Source: Amoebophrya sp. A120 (Eukaryota > Sar > Dinophyceae > Syndiniales > Amoebophryaceae). Taken from it: a stretch of DNA of 64,000 bases. The DNA lies in assembly GCA_905178155.1 (NCBI GenBank), contig CAJINV010000019.1, positions 750,475-814,474 of the forward strand, read 5' to 3'. The notes under the pieces were generated by a model. That model had not been told where the DNA came from and did not search any database. It was given only the letters and a program-made list of their open reading frames with translations. The first letter of the stretch is position 1. Each line of letters opens with the position of its first letter. A program made the position numbers and the translations under genes. This document shows, one piece after another, positions 9,553 through 19,445 of this stretch.

Positions 9553-12500
9553 TTACAACTTCCGATCGAAAAACAAACTGGGGCCTAAGTACCGGTGTAT
9601 ATTCCTCTTCGCATGCGCTTCCCGCATCAAAGCTGCGTTGTGCTGCGCCAACTCCCCAAGCACCGCGTCTTGCATCTCGTGCTCGTATTTGAACGCACCA
9701 TTTTCCGGCTTTTGCTTCTTCTCCGCCGAGATCCGCTCTTCGGAGATCCCGTGCTTTTTCTGTCCGTTCAGCAAATCTTCCGACTCCAACTCATCTTTCA
9801 CTACACCATTCAACCCGTTCGCCGGCACCACCCCGAACGGATCGCTGTTCTCCGCTGTCTTCGGTGGAAAAGTCCGAATATCCTTCAAGTTCACCGGCTT
9901 CCGGTTCTTCGAGCCCTCGAAATAGTTGTCCATCGCCGGGGCGGGGGTCGTCGTCACTCGTTTGTTGAAGGACAAAGTTCCGTCGTGGTTTTTGCTGAGC
10001 GCTTTGTAGCTTTTCTCGAACTGGTCGTGGTCCCGGAAAAGGTTCGCCATGTTCTTCTCGATCGCGTGCTTTGGCTTGAACGATTTGGACTTTTGTTTGT
10101 CCTTTTGTCTTTTACCCAATTCTAGGAGAATCTTCTTGATCAAGATCTGCATGTTTTCCTGCGCGGACTTCGGCTGTTGAGAAGCTGCTCCGAATAAAGC
10201 GTTCTCGTGGTGCGAGTGCAAAGGGTCGTGGTCGCCCAGTGACTGGTCTGCTCCACCTTGTTCAGCGGCCGTTGGGTAGTAGCTGCTGTCCTGTTCTCGT
10301 GGCCGGTAACTATCGTCCAGCCTGACATTGACGTATTTCTGCAAGACCAACTGATCCCTGGTCGTTACTTCCTGCCCTTTCGTCAAGGGGCTCGCACCCC
10401 CCACCCCGCGCGTGAACTCCAACGGCTGCGCGACTTCGAAGAGTTCGACTTGGTCAACATCTGATTTAAACGCGATGTTTTTCAAAACGCCCTTCTCTAA
10501 CCGCACTACCTCCTTGTCGTAGACGGAAATGGTGAAATCTGCGATAAACCCCAAAAAGAACGAGCCCCCGAGCCTGCTCCCGCCGATGTAAGTCCCTCGC
10601 CCGAGATGCCGCGTCGCCATGTCGGACAGGAGTTTCTGGCTGTTTTTGGGTTTGATCGGTCTTTTGAACCGGTTCTCGACGAAGATTTTACCCCGATTCG
10701 CGGTCGCAGTGTCCGCGACGATCTCTTTCTCGATGAAAATCGCGACGTGTCGGTCCATTCTGAACCCAACCCGAACCCACTGGTCCAGCGGTAACGCGAA
10801 CGAGCTTGCGAGCTCCGTGCAGGCCGACCTTTGCGTGGACCAGTTGAGAAAGAGACGGACCTCCGGCGGATCGAGAGGTGGAGCGGATCCGGATATTGGT
10901 GGGGTAGAATATGCTGGAATTGAATCGCCGCCAGTGCCACCTTGTGAGGACGTCGAAGTTACTTTCGGTTGCGGATCGTGGCCCTCCCGTTTCCCATCAT
11001 CCGTGTGGTCTTTCTGATACTCGTCCCGTATCCGCTGCGCGGTCCGCTCTCGGTCCGCCGCCGTCGCGTAGTATTACCGTGAAAAATGCCCCCACCCCCA
11101 AAGTTGGAATAATTTGTGATGCGAAGTTTCCAAGTGAAGACTTTTTGTCATGCATGAAAGGAATATGAATCTTTGTGATGCAGAGTCTAGGCGTATATAG
11201 CGTTGCTAGCTTGCATGACAAGCGCCGCGCTTGCTGGGATCTGTCGCAATACAAATCTTCGCTATTCACGATAACCAATCTGTGATGCTGCTAGATGCAA
11301 GAGGGCGAGTGTTTCTGTTGGAAAGGTTTGCAATACAAATGCCCCCAAGTTCGGGGGTGGGGGCGTTTTTCATTGTGATACGTAGCCGCGGAGATTTTTG
11401 CTCCGCGTCGCGACCGACTGCAGCTCGTCGGAGGGGCGCGCAGGTGGATCGTTGTTATCATTTTGATGGCCATGTAAGGAAGCTGATGAAGATGACTTCG
11501 AGGACGGCGCTCTCGTATGATCTTGCCGGTTTTTGTTTCGACTGCTGTTGGCGTACTGTTTGTCTGTTGTACTCTTGCTCCTGCTTTTCTTCTCCCCGCC
11601 GCGGACAAGCACGCTTGCTTTGGATGAGTCCTCTGTGTCCTCTTCCCCCAGAAGTTGTCGCCTTCCGTTCCTTCCCCCACTTTGCACATGGTCGCGCAAC
11701 CGTATTACCTTCCCGCGTTCATGGGAGTAGATGCCGAAAAACCAGCCCGGCCGCTTTTCGTGGTCGCTGCCGCGGGTGCAGGATCCGAGCTTGTTGCTCG
11801 CGATCGGCATGCCCTTGGAGAGCAAATCCAGGCCGATTTTGCTGTTCAGCAGCTCCGAGCTCACGTAAATGTATGCGCCCACCTTCAGATCCGCGCCGTC
11901 GTAGGTTTTCGTGGAGAAAATGTAGTTATCTCCGTAGTATCATGTGCAAAAGTATCGTACTCGTAGCAATTGCAAATATGCATCTTCTTCCTAAGGTAGA
12001 ACAGCATTACAAATTTTATTTCTCATGCTGAGGAAATTTGAATTTGTGATGCAGTTTGTGCTAGAGCTAGTGCGACTGCGATGTTGCTTTTGCATTGCAT
12101 ACGTAGAAAGCGAACGTTTCCGCTTGAAGGTTCAAGGTTTGCAGAAACTCCCCGCGTGCGTGGTTGTTTTCGTAGCCAGCGGTGGGAACGAGGGTGAGAG
12201 CATGTGACGGATCAACACTGCTTCCTGAGCCGGATCCACTATGTCGTCCCCCTGGCAGAAGTCCGTAGAAAGTCTCATAGTCATCCGAGTTGATGTTCTT
12301 GGAATTTGTGGTCCCGCCTTTTAATGCACCACTTCTGCCTCCCCCTCCTCCCGCTGCTCCGCCTGCTAGTACCTCGTCGGCTCCTCCTTCGCCAGACGTG
12401 GCTTCCAAATGGTCCAAATTGATCAAGTTGCTGCCATCGGACAGCTCCCCCGCGGTGCGCCACAGGTCCAAAAGGTAGTAGGCCCAGAGTGTCACCACAC

Positions 12501-12742
12501 AGCTCACTATGAACTGCAAAAGCATCGTATTCGTATAAATGCATTACAAATTTGCTCAGCATGAGAACTAAATAAATTTGTAATGCTGATTAACGTTAAG
12601 AAAAATATTTGTAACGCAAGACTTGCATTTATACGAGTACGATACTTTTGCACAGGATACACACCACGGCGGCGTAGGTGGTGCGCATGGTACGCCAGGG
12701 CTGGCGCAGGATGGCGCCAAGAGTATCCAGGAGAACCTTCAT
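9553..12742 (-). CDS. Single-pass membrane protein with a LamG/concanavalin-like ectodomain (LamG-2)
   Basis: Starts at ATG 12742 (MKVLLDTLGAILRQPWRT). After removal of an introner the signal anchor is YAAVVCCVVTLWAYYLLDLW (residues about 23-42), then a Gly/Ser-rich linker and a LamG-like domain: ETFAFYGDNYIFSTKTYDGA, GAYIYVSSELLNSKIG, RPGWFFGIYSHERG, RLFLNWSTQRSACTEL, QWVRVGFRMDRHVAIFI, EIVADTATANRG, GTYIGGSRLGGSF, FIADFTISVYDKEV. A polar Ser/Lys-rich loop and a charged C-terminal region of about 200 residues are extra. It is a paralogue of LamG-1 (shared EIVADT-ANR and YIGG motifs); the two flank the GH47 gene. All its introns appear to be introners (11072-11380, 11938-12101, 12508-12659); no GT-AG intron is needed. 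Ligand and role unknown; membrane topology type II by inference. Stop at 9553. Confidence 0.8.
11072..11380. mobile_element. Introner, family F
   Basis: Ends TATTACCGTGAAAAATGCCC and TATCACAATGAAAAACGCCC, both running into CCCACCCCC. Exact repeats cgtag. Removal gives NLRGYATAADRERTA in frame. Confidence 0.92.
11938..12101. mobile_element. Introner, family B
   Basis: Ends TATCATGTGCAAAAGTATCG and TATGCAATGCAAAAGCAACA. Exact repeats cgtag, the same pentamer used by the element at 11072. Removal gives ETFAFYGDNYIFSTK. Confidence 0.92.
12508..12659. mobile_element. Introner, family B
   Basis: Ends TATGAACTGCAAAAGCATCG and TATCCTGTGCAAAAGTATCG. Flanks ctcac and cacac (one mismatch). Removal restores one unbroken transmembrane helix AAVVCCVVTLWAYYLL. 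Confidence 0.9.
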
Positions 12743-13720
12743 CTTCACTGTCAGTTTTTAACGGAAGGTTGAGGTTGTAAAGGCGGTGAGAGAAGTAGGA
12801 AACAGCGAGGGCATGCTCACCATGCCCCGCGAAGAACAGAAGATCTTTGCGTTTTGCAGACTGGTACCAGTAGAAGTAGAAAGATCATTTTCGTTGCAAT
12901 ATAATAAAAGGACCAAACTACTAGGCCAGACCACGGGAAAGGGTGCCAAACCTACGTTCTACAAGCACTGCAAAACAGGCACTACCCTCCAATCTTACCG
13001 CTCATTCGCTCTGGTGACAGACGGCAGTTTTTATTTTGGAAAAAGAAACAGAAAAAAAATAGCGCCGCCATCAACAACTCATTGCATAGATAAAGCTTGC
13101 AGCCAAGCTGACAAATCCTAACATAACTCGGTAAAGAACAGCGATCGCCCCAAGAGGAGGCTCGACCCCTGCTGAAAGAGCCGGGGCTGTGTGATTTCGT
13201 CCTCTATGTTTTTTCAGAGCAAGTTTAGCTTGAAGGGTCTACACAACAACCGTCGAACAGTCGTCTGCAGGATGTGTCTGATGAACTTTGTCCGTCATCA
13301 AGGGAAGACTCAGACACCTCTACGAATGACCGTACCGACCGCATCATGACAAACAAAAAAATTCTAGATGATGAAACAAACACGCAGAAATTGCAGAATG
13401 CAAAGCTCCTGCAAGAGAGTTATTGTACATTAACTAAAACATAAGGCAAGCAGAATCAATTTGAAACAATGGTTTACAGAATCAGAAACAACAAGAATAG
13501 AAACAAATTTATTGTGCACAATTTTGATACCGTAATTACCTATATTACGTCAAGACAAAACAAGTCAATTTTTACGAAGATTACAACTCGCATGCTATTC
13601 AATTTCAACTGCGAAATGCACTTCCTGTGCGCAGTGGATCTTCTTCCATGAGATTTCATGACCTTCCTTTCCCTCTCCACTTACAGGAGCGTGTTCCTTT
13701 TCTCGCTATACGTCTATTTT
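12743..13720. other. Intergenic, partly AT-rich
   Basis: The region from about 13330 to 13620 is AT-rich with many stops. A 111-codon plus-strand opening at 12786-13121 has no recognisable features and looks accidental. The stretch contains the LamG-2 upstream region and the 3' flank of the Ser-rich gene. Confidence 0.4.
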
Positions 13721-15269
13721 CTACGTCAACAAAAATTGTTCCGCGTCGCGCAGCAGTTCCGTCAATTTGGACGAGTTTTCGGCAAACTTTTCCGGCGACA
13801 CGTCGTGAGTCACCACGTACGTTTCCTTCGTGCTGGCCCGTGTGCTTGCAACGCTAGAACCATGGGAGGATGCTTTATGATTTCGAGAGTTCTTGTGGAC
13901 CATCGACGACGAGGACCTCCCATGATCCACCTGTAGCTGCTTGTTTGGAACGACACTGGTAAAAAAGGAAGACCGGCTGTTGCGCGTCGCGCCGCGGTCG
14001 TGCATCATGCCCGTTGGCGTGGACAGCGGCCCTGCGGCACTGTTGATGGACGTGATTGAGGAACTGCGGGTCGGTTTGTTGTTATTGCTATTGCCGACTA
14101 TCTGCGGTAAGAACACGGAAGAGGGGGACGAGGAGAGCTTGCTGGTCCTGTTTCGCGCCATGGTTCCCGACAGGCTGTCGTAACCATAGGTGCTGAACAA
14201 CTGTTCTGCAGGATTATTTGTGTTGCTGTTCTTGTACGTGCTACTTGTACCACCACCTGCTGCTGTACCTGCTGCTGCGCCAGAAGACGAGGACATAGTA
14301 GTACCTGTTAACACGCCGGTTGATGCAATCAGATCGTCCAATTCTCGCCGCGTATCCGCTAGACGCTGATCCGACTGTTCCATCATCAACCCCGATGATG
14401 CAGTTGTAGTTTTTGCAAGAATCGGTGTACTGAATGCACCATCTTCGACCGTCTGTTCGTCAAAAAACGAAGTTTTCGTAGTTTTCGATGCCTTCACTTT
14501 CGATGATTTTTTCGCTTGTTTCGGCGAGGGGAGCAAAGACGTACTGCTTGCTCGCATCGGCGTGGTTGAAGACTTTCTTTTGCTTTTAGCTGCACCAAAC
14601 ACCGCCTTGCTACTCCTCGATCTAGTTGGGCTAGTACTGTTGAACGCGCCGGTTTTCTTCATCTTGTTGCTACCATTTCGACTGCTGCTTTCGTGCGAAA
14701 ACGAACCGACATCGTCACCAGTCTCATCACTCGATTCTTCAGACGTGGAAGTACTAGAGGAGCTGTTGTTCACCTCCAATAGCCGCTTGATGTCACGAAT
14801 TCGCGAGCTGGTTTCGAACAGGATCGGAAAAAGCTCCTCGCCGGAGTGTTTATTCGCAACGTCCAGGATTTCGCCCTCCGTTGAACCGCCCCAGAGCTCC
14901 TTGTAGGTCGTGGAAGGTTTTGCGTTTGCTTTGGTTCCGTGCTGTCCTACTTCATGATTGTCAACCTCGTCGTTGAAGTATCCCTGCCGCTCGAGTTCTT
15001 TGACCTCGGTGAGAAATTTCAGCAAGGGACCGGAAATATCCTGTGCAAAAGTATCGCACCCATTCGTATTGCCATCATGCATTACAAATTTTTTTCTCAA
15101 GGTAACTCCGCATTACAAATTTTATTTCTCACGCTGAGGAAACTTGTAATGCATTTATACGAGTACGATACTTTTGCAATGCATATGAAAAGTCCAGCTC
15201 TGTCAGCGAGGACACGACGACACTGCTGGGCGAGCCAGTCTCAGTCATCTTGTTCGCGGGCGCCGGCAT
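13721..15269 (-). CDS. Ser/Thr-rich, largely disordered protein
   Basis: I do not recognise this protein. It starts at ATG 15269 (MPAPANKMTETGSPSS), and one introner (15037-15185) splits the N-terminal part; after removal the frame reads ELDFSGPLLKFLTEVKELER. The first 110 residues and the last 50 (ETYVVTHDVSPEKFAE, LTELLRDAEQFLLT) look helical and may be structured. Between them lie about 330 residues rich in Ser, Thr, Asn and Gly with poly-Ser runs and basic patches (KRKSSTTP, KKSSKVKASKTTKT), typical of a disordered scaffold or phosphorylation target. No membrane segment. Stop at 13721. Calling it coding rests on the long single frame and in-frame introner removal. Confidence 0.7.
15037..15185. 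mobile_element. Introner, family B
   Basis: Ends TATCCTGTGCAAAAGTATCG and TATGCATTGCAAAAGTATCG. Flanks ggaaa and tgaaa (one mismatch). Removal joins GAC TTT TCA to GGT CCC TTG in frame. Confidence 0.9.
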
Positions 15270-16394
15270 GACCTTCCGGTTCTTTATTTCTGGGATCGAC
15301 CAAACAACGGCAGGAAAAGCCGGACGAAATATCGATCGACACGTGTTTTGGCGGCCTACTTAGACTATATTGGGTTTGGGCTATAGGATTTTGATTTGCA
15401 TTTGCCCGCGCTGCGCCGAATATCAGTCGAACGACAGGAGGAGGAGTAATTTGAACAACCACCAGCACAATGCGACAAGCGAATCATTGACCTCGTCGGG
15501 GCTCTACTCTCTACTACAGCTATCTCTTCTTGAGCGATTGTTGTCACCGCGACATATAGAGATTTTATTCAACTGACCACAAACGAAACTTCATCTTCAA
15601 CCCTGAATTCTCCTGCTCGCGGTGGCTAGTTCGTCCTTCGATGAGCGAGCAACTAGAAATGTCGAACAGCACTGCGTTGACGCGCAATTTTTTCACACAA
15701 AGGAACGACAATAGGAAAAATCCTGTTGCAAACAGGTAGCATCAGGCAGTTTATCTTTTTTTCAGTTGTGGCTCCAACTTTGACAAACACAGGCTTTTTT
15801 TTTGCTTTTCCATAATTACGTTACAGTTCAAGTTCTGCTATAGTATTTACAGTGTTCAAATTGGAATTGCGTCTGATTGGGCTGCTGTTCGATTTATGTC
15901 AATCGTCCGTATACGTCTAATTGCGTGTGCATTTTCATTCGTTCCGACAAAAAGTAGATACAGAGTTTCAGTTTCTGTTCTTCCCTAGCAGTGATTGGTA
16001 GTTGCGGAAAAAATCGAGCGTATCGGCAACAATGACAATCTAGGATTACAATAGTAGCGTGCTAGGTCCATAACCATAAAGCTAAATTTCGGTTTCGCCA
16101 TAAGTAACTGCCTGCTCTTTTGCAAAAAACAGCAAAGACTCTGCAAAGTTTCTGCACACTGCAGAGACTATTTCTTTTCGGTTCTGATGTGATGCAAAAA
16201 GTACATTCAGGATAGACCTGAAGACACGCCGGAACAACTTTTTTACTTTAGCATCAGTTCGATTCATTCGCGTATAATGTCGCTGCGACGCTTTGCAATA
16301 TCAGTAGTGATGTGGAGTTTAACGAACAGCGAATTAACCGATCATGATTTGCGCGGCGAGGACAAAATTTATACCTACAATAAACTCCATTCTT
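15270..16394. other. Intergenic, no gene recognised
   Basis: All frames are short. Low GC and T-rich runs around 15720-15830. It contains the upstream region of the Ser-rich gene and the 3' flank of the ADP-ribosylglycohydrolase gene. Confidence 0.45.
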
Positions 16395-18565
16395 CTACAG
16401 TTCTTGTCTTTTGATATCCGTTGGCCCGCGGATCTCGTAATGCTCGTTGTTCAACGGCATCGGCTCCGGTGTTTCGCTGAGCAGGGGCAGTCTCTGCAAC
16501 CAGGATTCGGATCGCTTGAACATGTTCAATTCTTCCAGCCATTCGGGCTCGAAAGACGACTCCCCGTGGTACGCTCCCAGCACCATCCCGATTGCGATTG
16601 CGCGGCTGGCGCTGTCGCCGCCCACCATGGCGTTGTTCTTCACCGCGTCTTCGTAATCGTCCTCATACTTCAAAATCATGTAGATTGACGCCGGCATCGT
16701 GCCCTCCGTTGGGGAGGCTTTGCCGACCTGAAATTGCAGTGGTGTTCCTTCAAACACAAAGAAACTAAATCGTAGAAATCCTACTTGCTTGTTTCACCTC
16801 CACCACAACGTGGTAGTAAGGGCACCGTAAGTCGTGATAATTTGTGGACCAGACCACGACCACTCGGATTCCTAGGAGGTTCTACTACCCTCCACAACAT
16901 GGTATCAACAGCAACGTATTCAATCATACCTTGATCGGCTCCGTCTTCCCTACTTCCCACAATCTGGCCATGGAAGTCATCGCTAGGTCGTCGGCGAATT
17001 CCTCCTTCGCCAGCCGGGAGTGCCGTCTTCGCACCTCCTTAAACTTGTTCATGCCCTTTTCGCACTGCTCCATCACAAATTTGTCCCGCTTGTGCTCGAA
17101 CCACGCGCAGGTAGCTTTGATCGCACTTTTCGGTGTCATGGAGAGGAAAATTACCTGATGGTGAGATGGATTTGATATGCTGGCGCATTGCTTCAACTCC
17201 TCGGCTTCTACATCTAATGCGCGCTCGCAGCATTTTATCATGGCATACTTTTGAACTTGATTTGCGATGCCGTCACAGGAGCAACTGAGAAATAAACCAT
17301 CGCCCCCATACAAGACTACATACTTGTACCTTGTGCGCCACCCGTGTGAAAAACTCCGCCCCCACGAGCGCCTCGTGACTCCTGTGTGTGAAGGACAGCA
17401 CCCGACTCGCCTGTGCCGCGATGTCTTCGTCGTCGTATGCGCCGAAAATGCCCGCGGACCGGACCGCCATCGCGTTGGAATTGCCCCCAATGTCCGGGAA
17501 CCGCTGCCCGCGCTTCACTTGCTCCAAAGTCGTTCGGGACTGCGTGCACTTCCACGCACCCCAGTTGATGTCCTCGATCTTTTTCTTCCACAAAATCACC
17601 AGCGACGTGGGGTCAATGGGTTGGTTCAGGTGCTTGAAGATGTGCGTGGTGTTGTGTTTCGGGTGGATCAGTTCGTTATCAACTGTAAAAATGTCTGGGT
17701 CTGGAAGAGTCCAAACTTGTGATGCGCATTTTCGAACACAAAAAAATCTCTCATGCGTAGGTAGCAAAAACTGCCTGCTTTCTGCCACCAAAATGGGGGA
17801 CCTGTCATGCGGATTCGGCATTGCGGAAGCTTTTCGAAACCTGTGATGCTAGAGCTTCCATGCCAGCCCTTCTGTGTCATGCAAAAACGGCATGACTCTT
17901 CCAGACCCAGACATTTTTACATTTGATATTCGTCGGACGCGTTATATTTCGGATTCTTGATCTTTTCCGCGTGGTGGTTTTGCTGGAGATACTCCAGTAT
18001 CCTGTGCAAAAGCATCGCACTCGTAGTAATTGCAGTCATGCATGACAAATCTGGTTCCTTAGCTTATTCAGCATTACAAATATCATTTTTCCTTCTGGAA
18101 AAATTTGTAATGCTGTTTTACTAGTACGATACTTTTGCACTGCATATCCAGCGCAACCACGTTGTACAACCCGTAATCCGTTTGGTCCCCCGCCCGCTGT
18201 CCGGGGTGGTAGTTTCGGCGGCCCCAGCCGACGCCGTGCGTCGTGCCGCCCATCAGCTCCCCCGGACCGTAAAATTTGTCGATCAACGCTCCCCCGTGCG
18301 CCTCCTTGATCACTTTTGCATCGTATTCGTAGTGGGAATGCAGCGCAAACGCGTCGGCGACCAGCGCGCCATAGTAGGCGCCCTTGATCCGGTCCTGCAA
18401 CTCGATTGGGTGGCCTCCCTTGAGCTTGCCGTGGGCCTTCTTGTCCGGCTTCCGCTTGGACGCCTCGGGATGGGGGGCCAGGGCGGCAACTTGCTGTGGT
18501 AAGTAGACGAGAGGCTGAGACAGAAGCGCAGCAGTAGAAGAGTAAAGAACGAAGGACGACTTCAT
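16395..18565 (-). CDS. ADP-ribosylglycohydrolase-fold (DraG/ARH/J1-crystallin-like) protein, secreted
   Basis: Starts at ATG 18565 with a likely signal peptide (MKSSFVLYSSTAALLSQPLV). The fold is recognised from RIKGAYYGALVADAFALHSH near the N-terminus, GQRAGDQTDYGLYN, SRVLSFTHRSHEALVGAEFF, and GGDSASRAIAIGMVLGAYHG near the C-terminus. Classical family members remove ADP-ribose from proteins using two Mg ions held by a TDDT motif and a GGDTDS motif. Here these read TDYG and GGDSAS, so several metal ligands are missing; the protein may be a non-catalytic member such as the J1-crystallin type. Two introners (17677-17928, 17998-18146) and two GT-AG introns (17155-17329, 16728-16929) are removed to give one frame (AHKVIFLSMTPKS; EPIKVGKASPTEGTM). 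Stop at 16395. Confidence 0.85.
17677..17928. mobile_element. Introner, family A
   Basis: Ends TATCAACTGTAAAAATGTCT and TATCAAATGTAAAAATGTCT, both continuing GGGTCTGGAAGA. Exact repeats ttcgt. Removal gives NASDELIHPKHN in frame. Confidence 0.93.
17998..18146. mobile_element. Introner, family B
   Basis: Ends TATCCTGTGCAAAAGCATCG and TATGCAGTGCAAAAGTATCG. Exact repeats tccag. Removal gives VVALDEYLQQNHHAEK in frame. Confidence 0.93.
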
Positions 18566-19445
18566 GATGTGTTTCGAATTTTGGCCGGTGTAGATAGTTG
18601 TAAGTACGGTGCTGTGTGCGAATGAATTTTTGCTTGAGGCTGCTGCTGTAATGAAGTACTTTTGCTAGATAGAAAGGCCAGTAGTCGGTCGCCAAAGTAG
18701 ATGTCCTCCCTGCTCCCTAACGGGACCGGTGGACTGGAGACTTCGCCCAAAAAAATAAAACAACTTTGAGTTTCAATTATTGAGTCCTTCTTTCTGCGCT
18801 ATGAGTACGAGTCTGCACTACGAGTTCAAGGAGCGTCGTCACATTAAAAGATAGGGGCGATGTTGAAGCGTGCGAAGACGTCAGTCACCTAAAGCTCCAA
18901 CTGAGGCCTGCGTCGTCCATTGGAAATAGTTCGTAAGGACACTCACTTTCACTTAGGAGCTGCTTTCACCAGAATCGGCAACTACTGGGCAGTGCGCTTG
19001 TTGTGAAACTCGGGAAAACCGAATGATGCGCTTGTAAAAAACGCCTTCAGATTTGACCGACTTTCAGTAGAACCGTTTCGAAAGCATCATAGTCTCAAGA
19101 TGTCTACTGAGAACATTGGAACTACTTACGGGGGCGCTAGAGAAAACTTCGCAAAATATTTATATTGCTGAGCGATTCCATGCCGACGCCCCTTCCCACC
19201 CTCGTCTGGGATTGCTGTTTTTGCTTTTCTGAGTCCAAAATTAACTTTGTCGCTTTCAAAGCACGTGTCTGGCGAAATACTTAAATTCCGGCTCATGGTA
19301 TGATGTTCACCCTAGTATCCCTCGTCCTTGCTAGCCAACACGGCTCATCGGCACGACGAGAGGAAGGAGGAAACACAAACCACGTGGATCTGTCGCTGTT
19401 ATACAAGTGAATTCTTCGCGTTCGCCCTCGTCCCACTCCCACCTT
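18566..19445. other. Intergenic, no gene recognised
   Basis: No conserved frame. It includes the upstream region of the ADP-ribosylglycohydrolase gene and the 3' flank of RagA. Confidence 0.45.
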
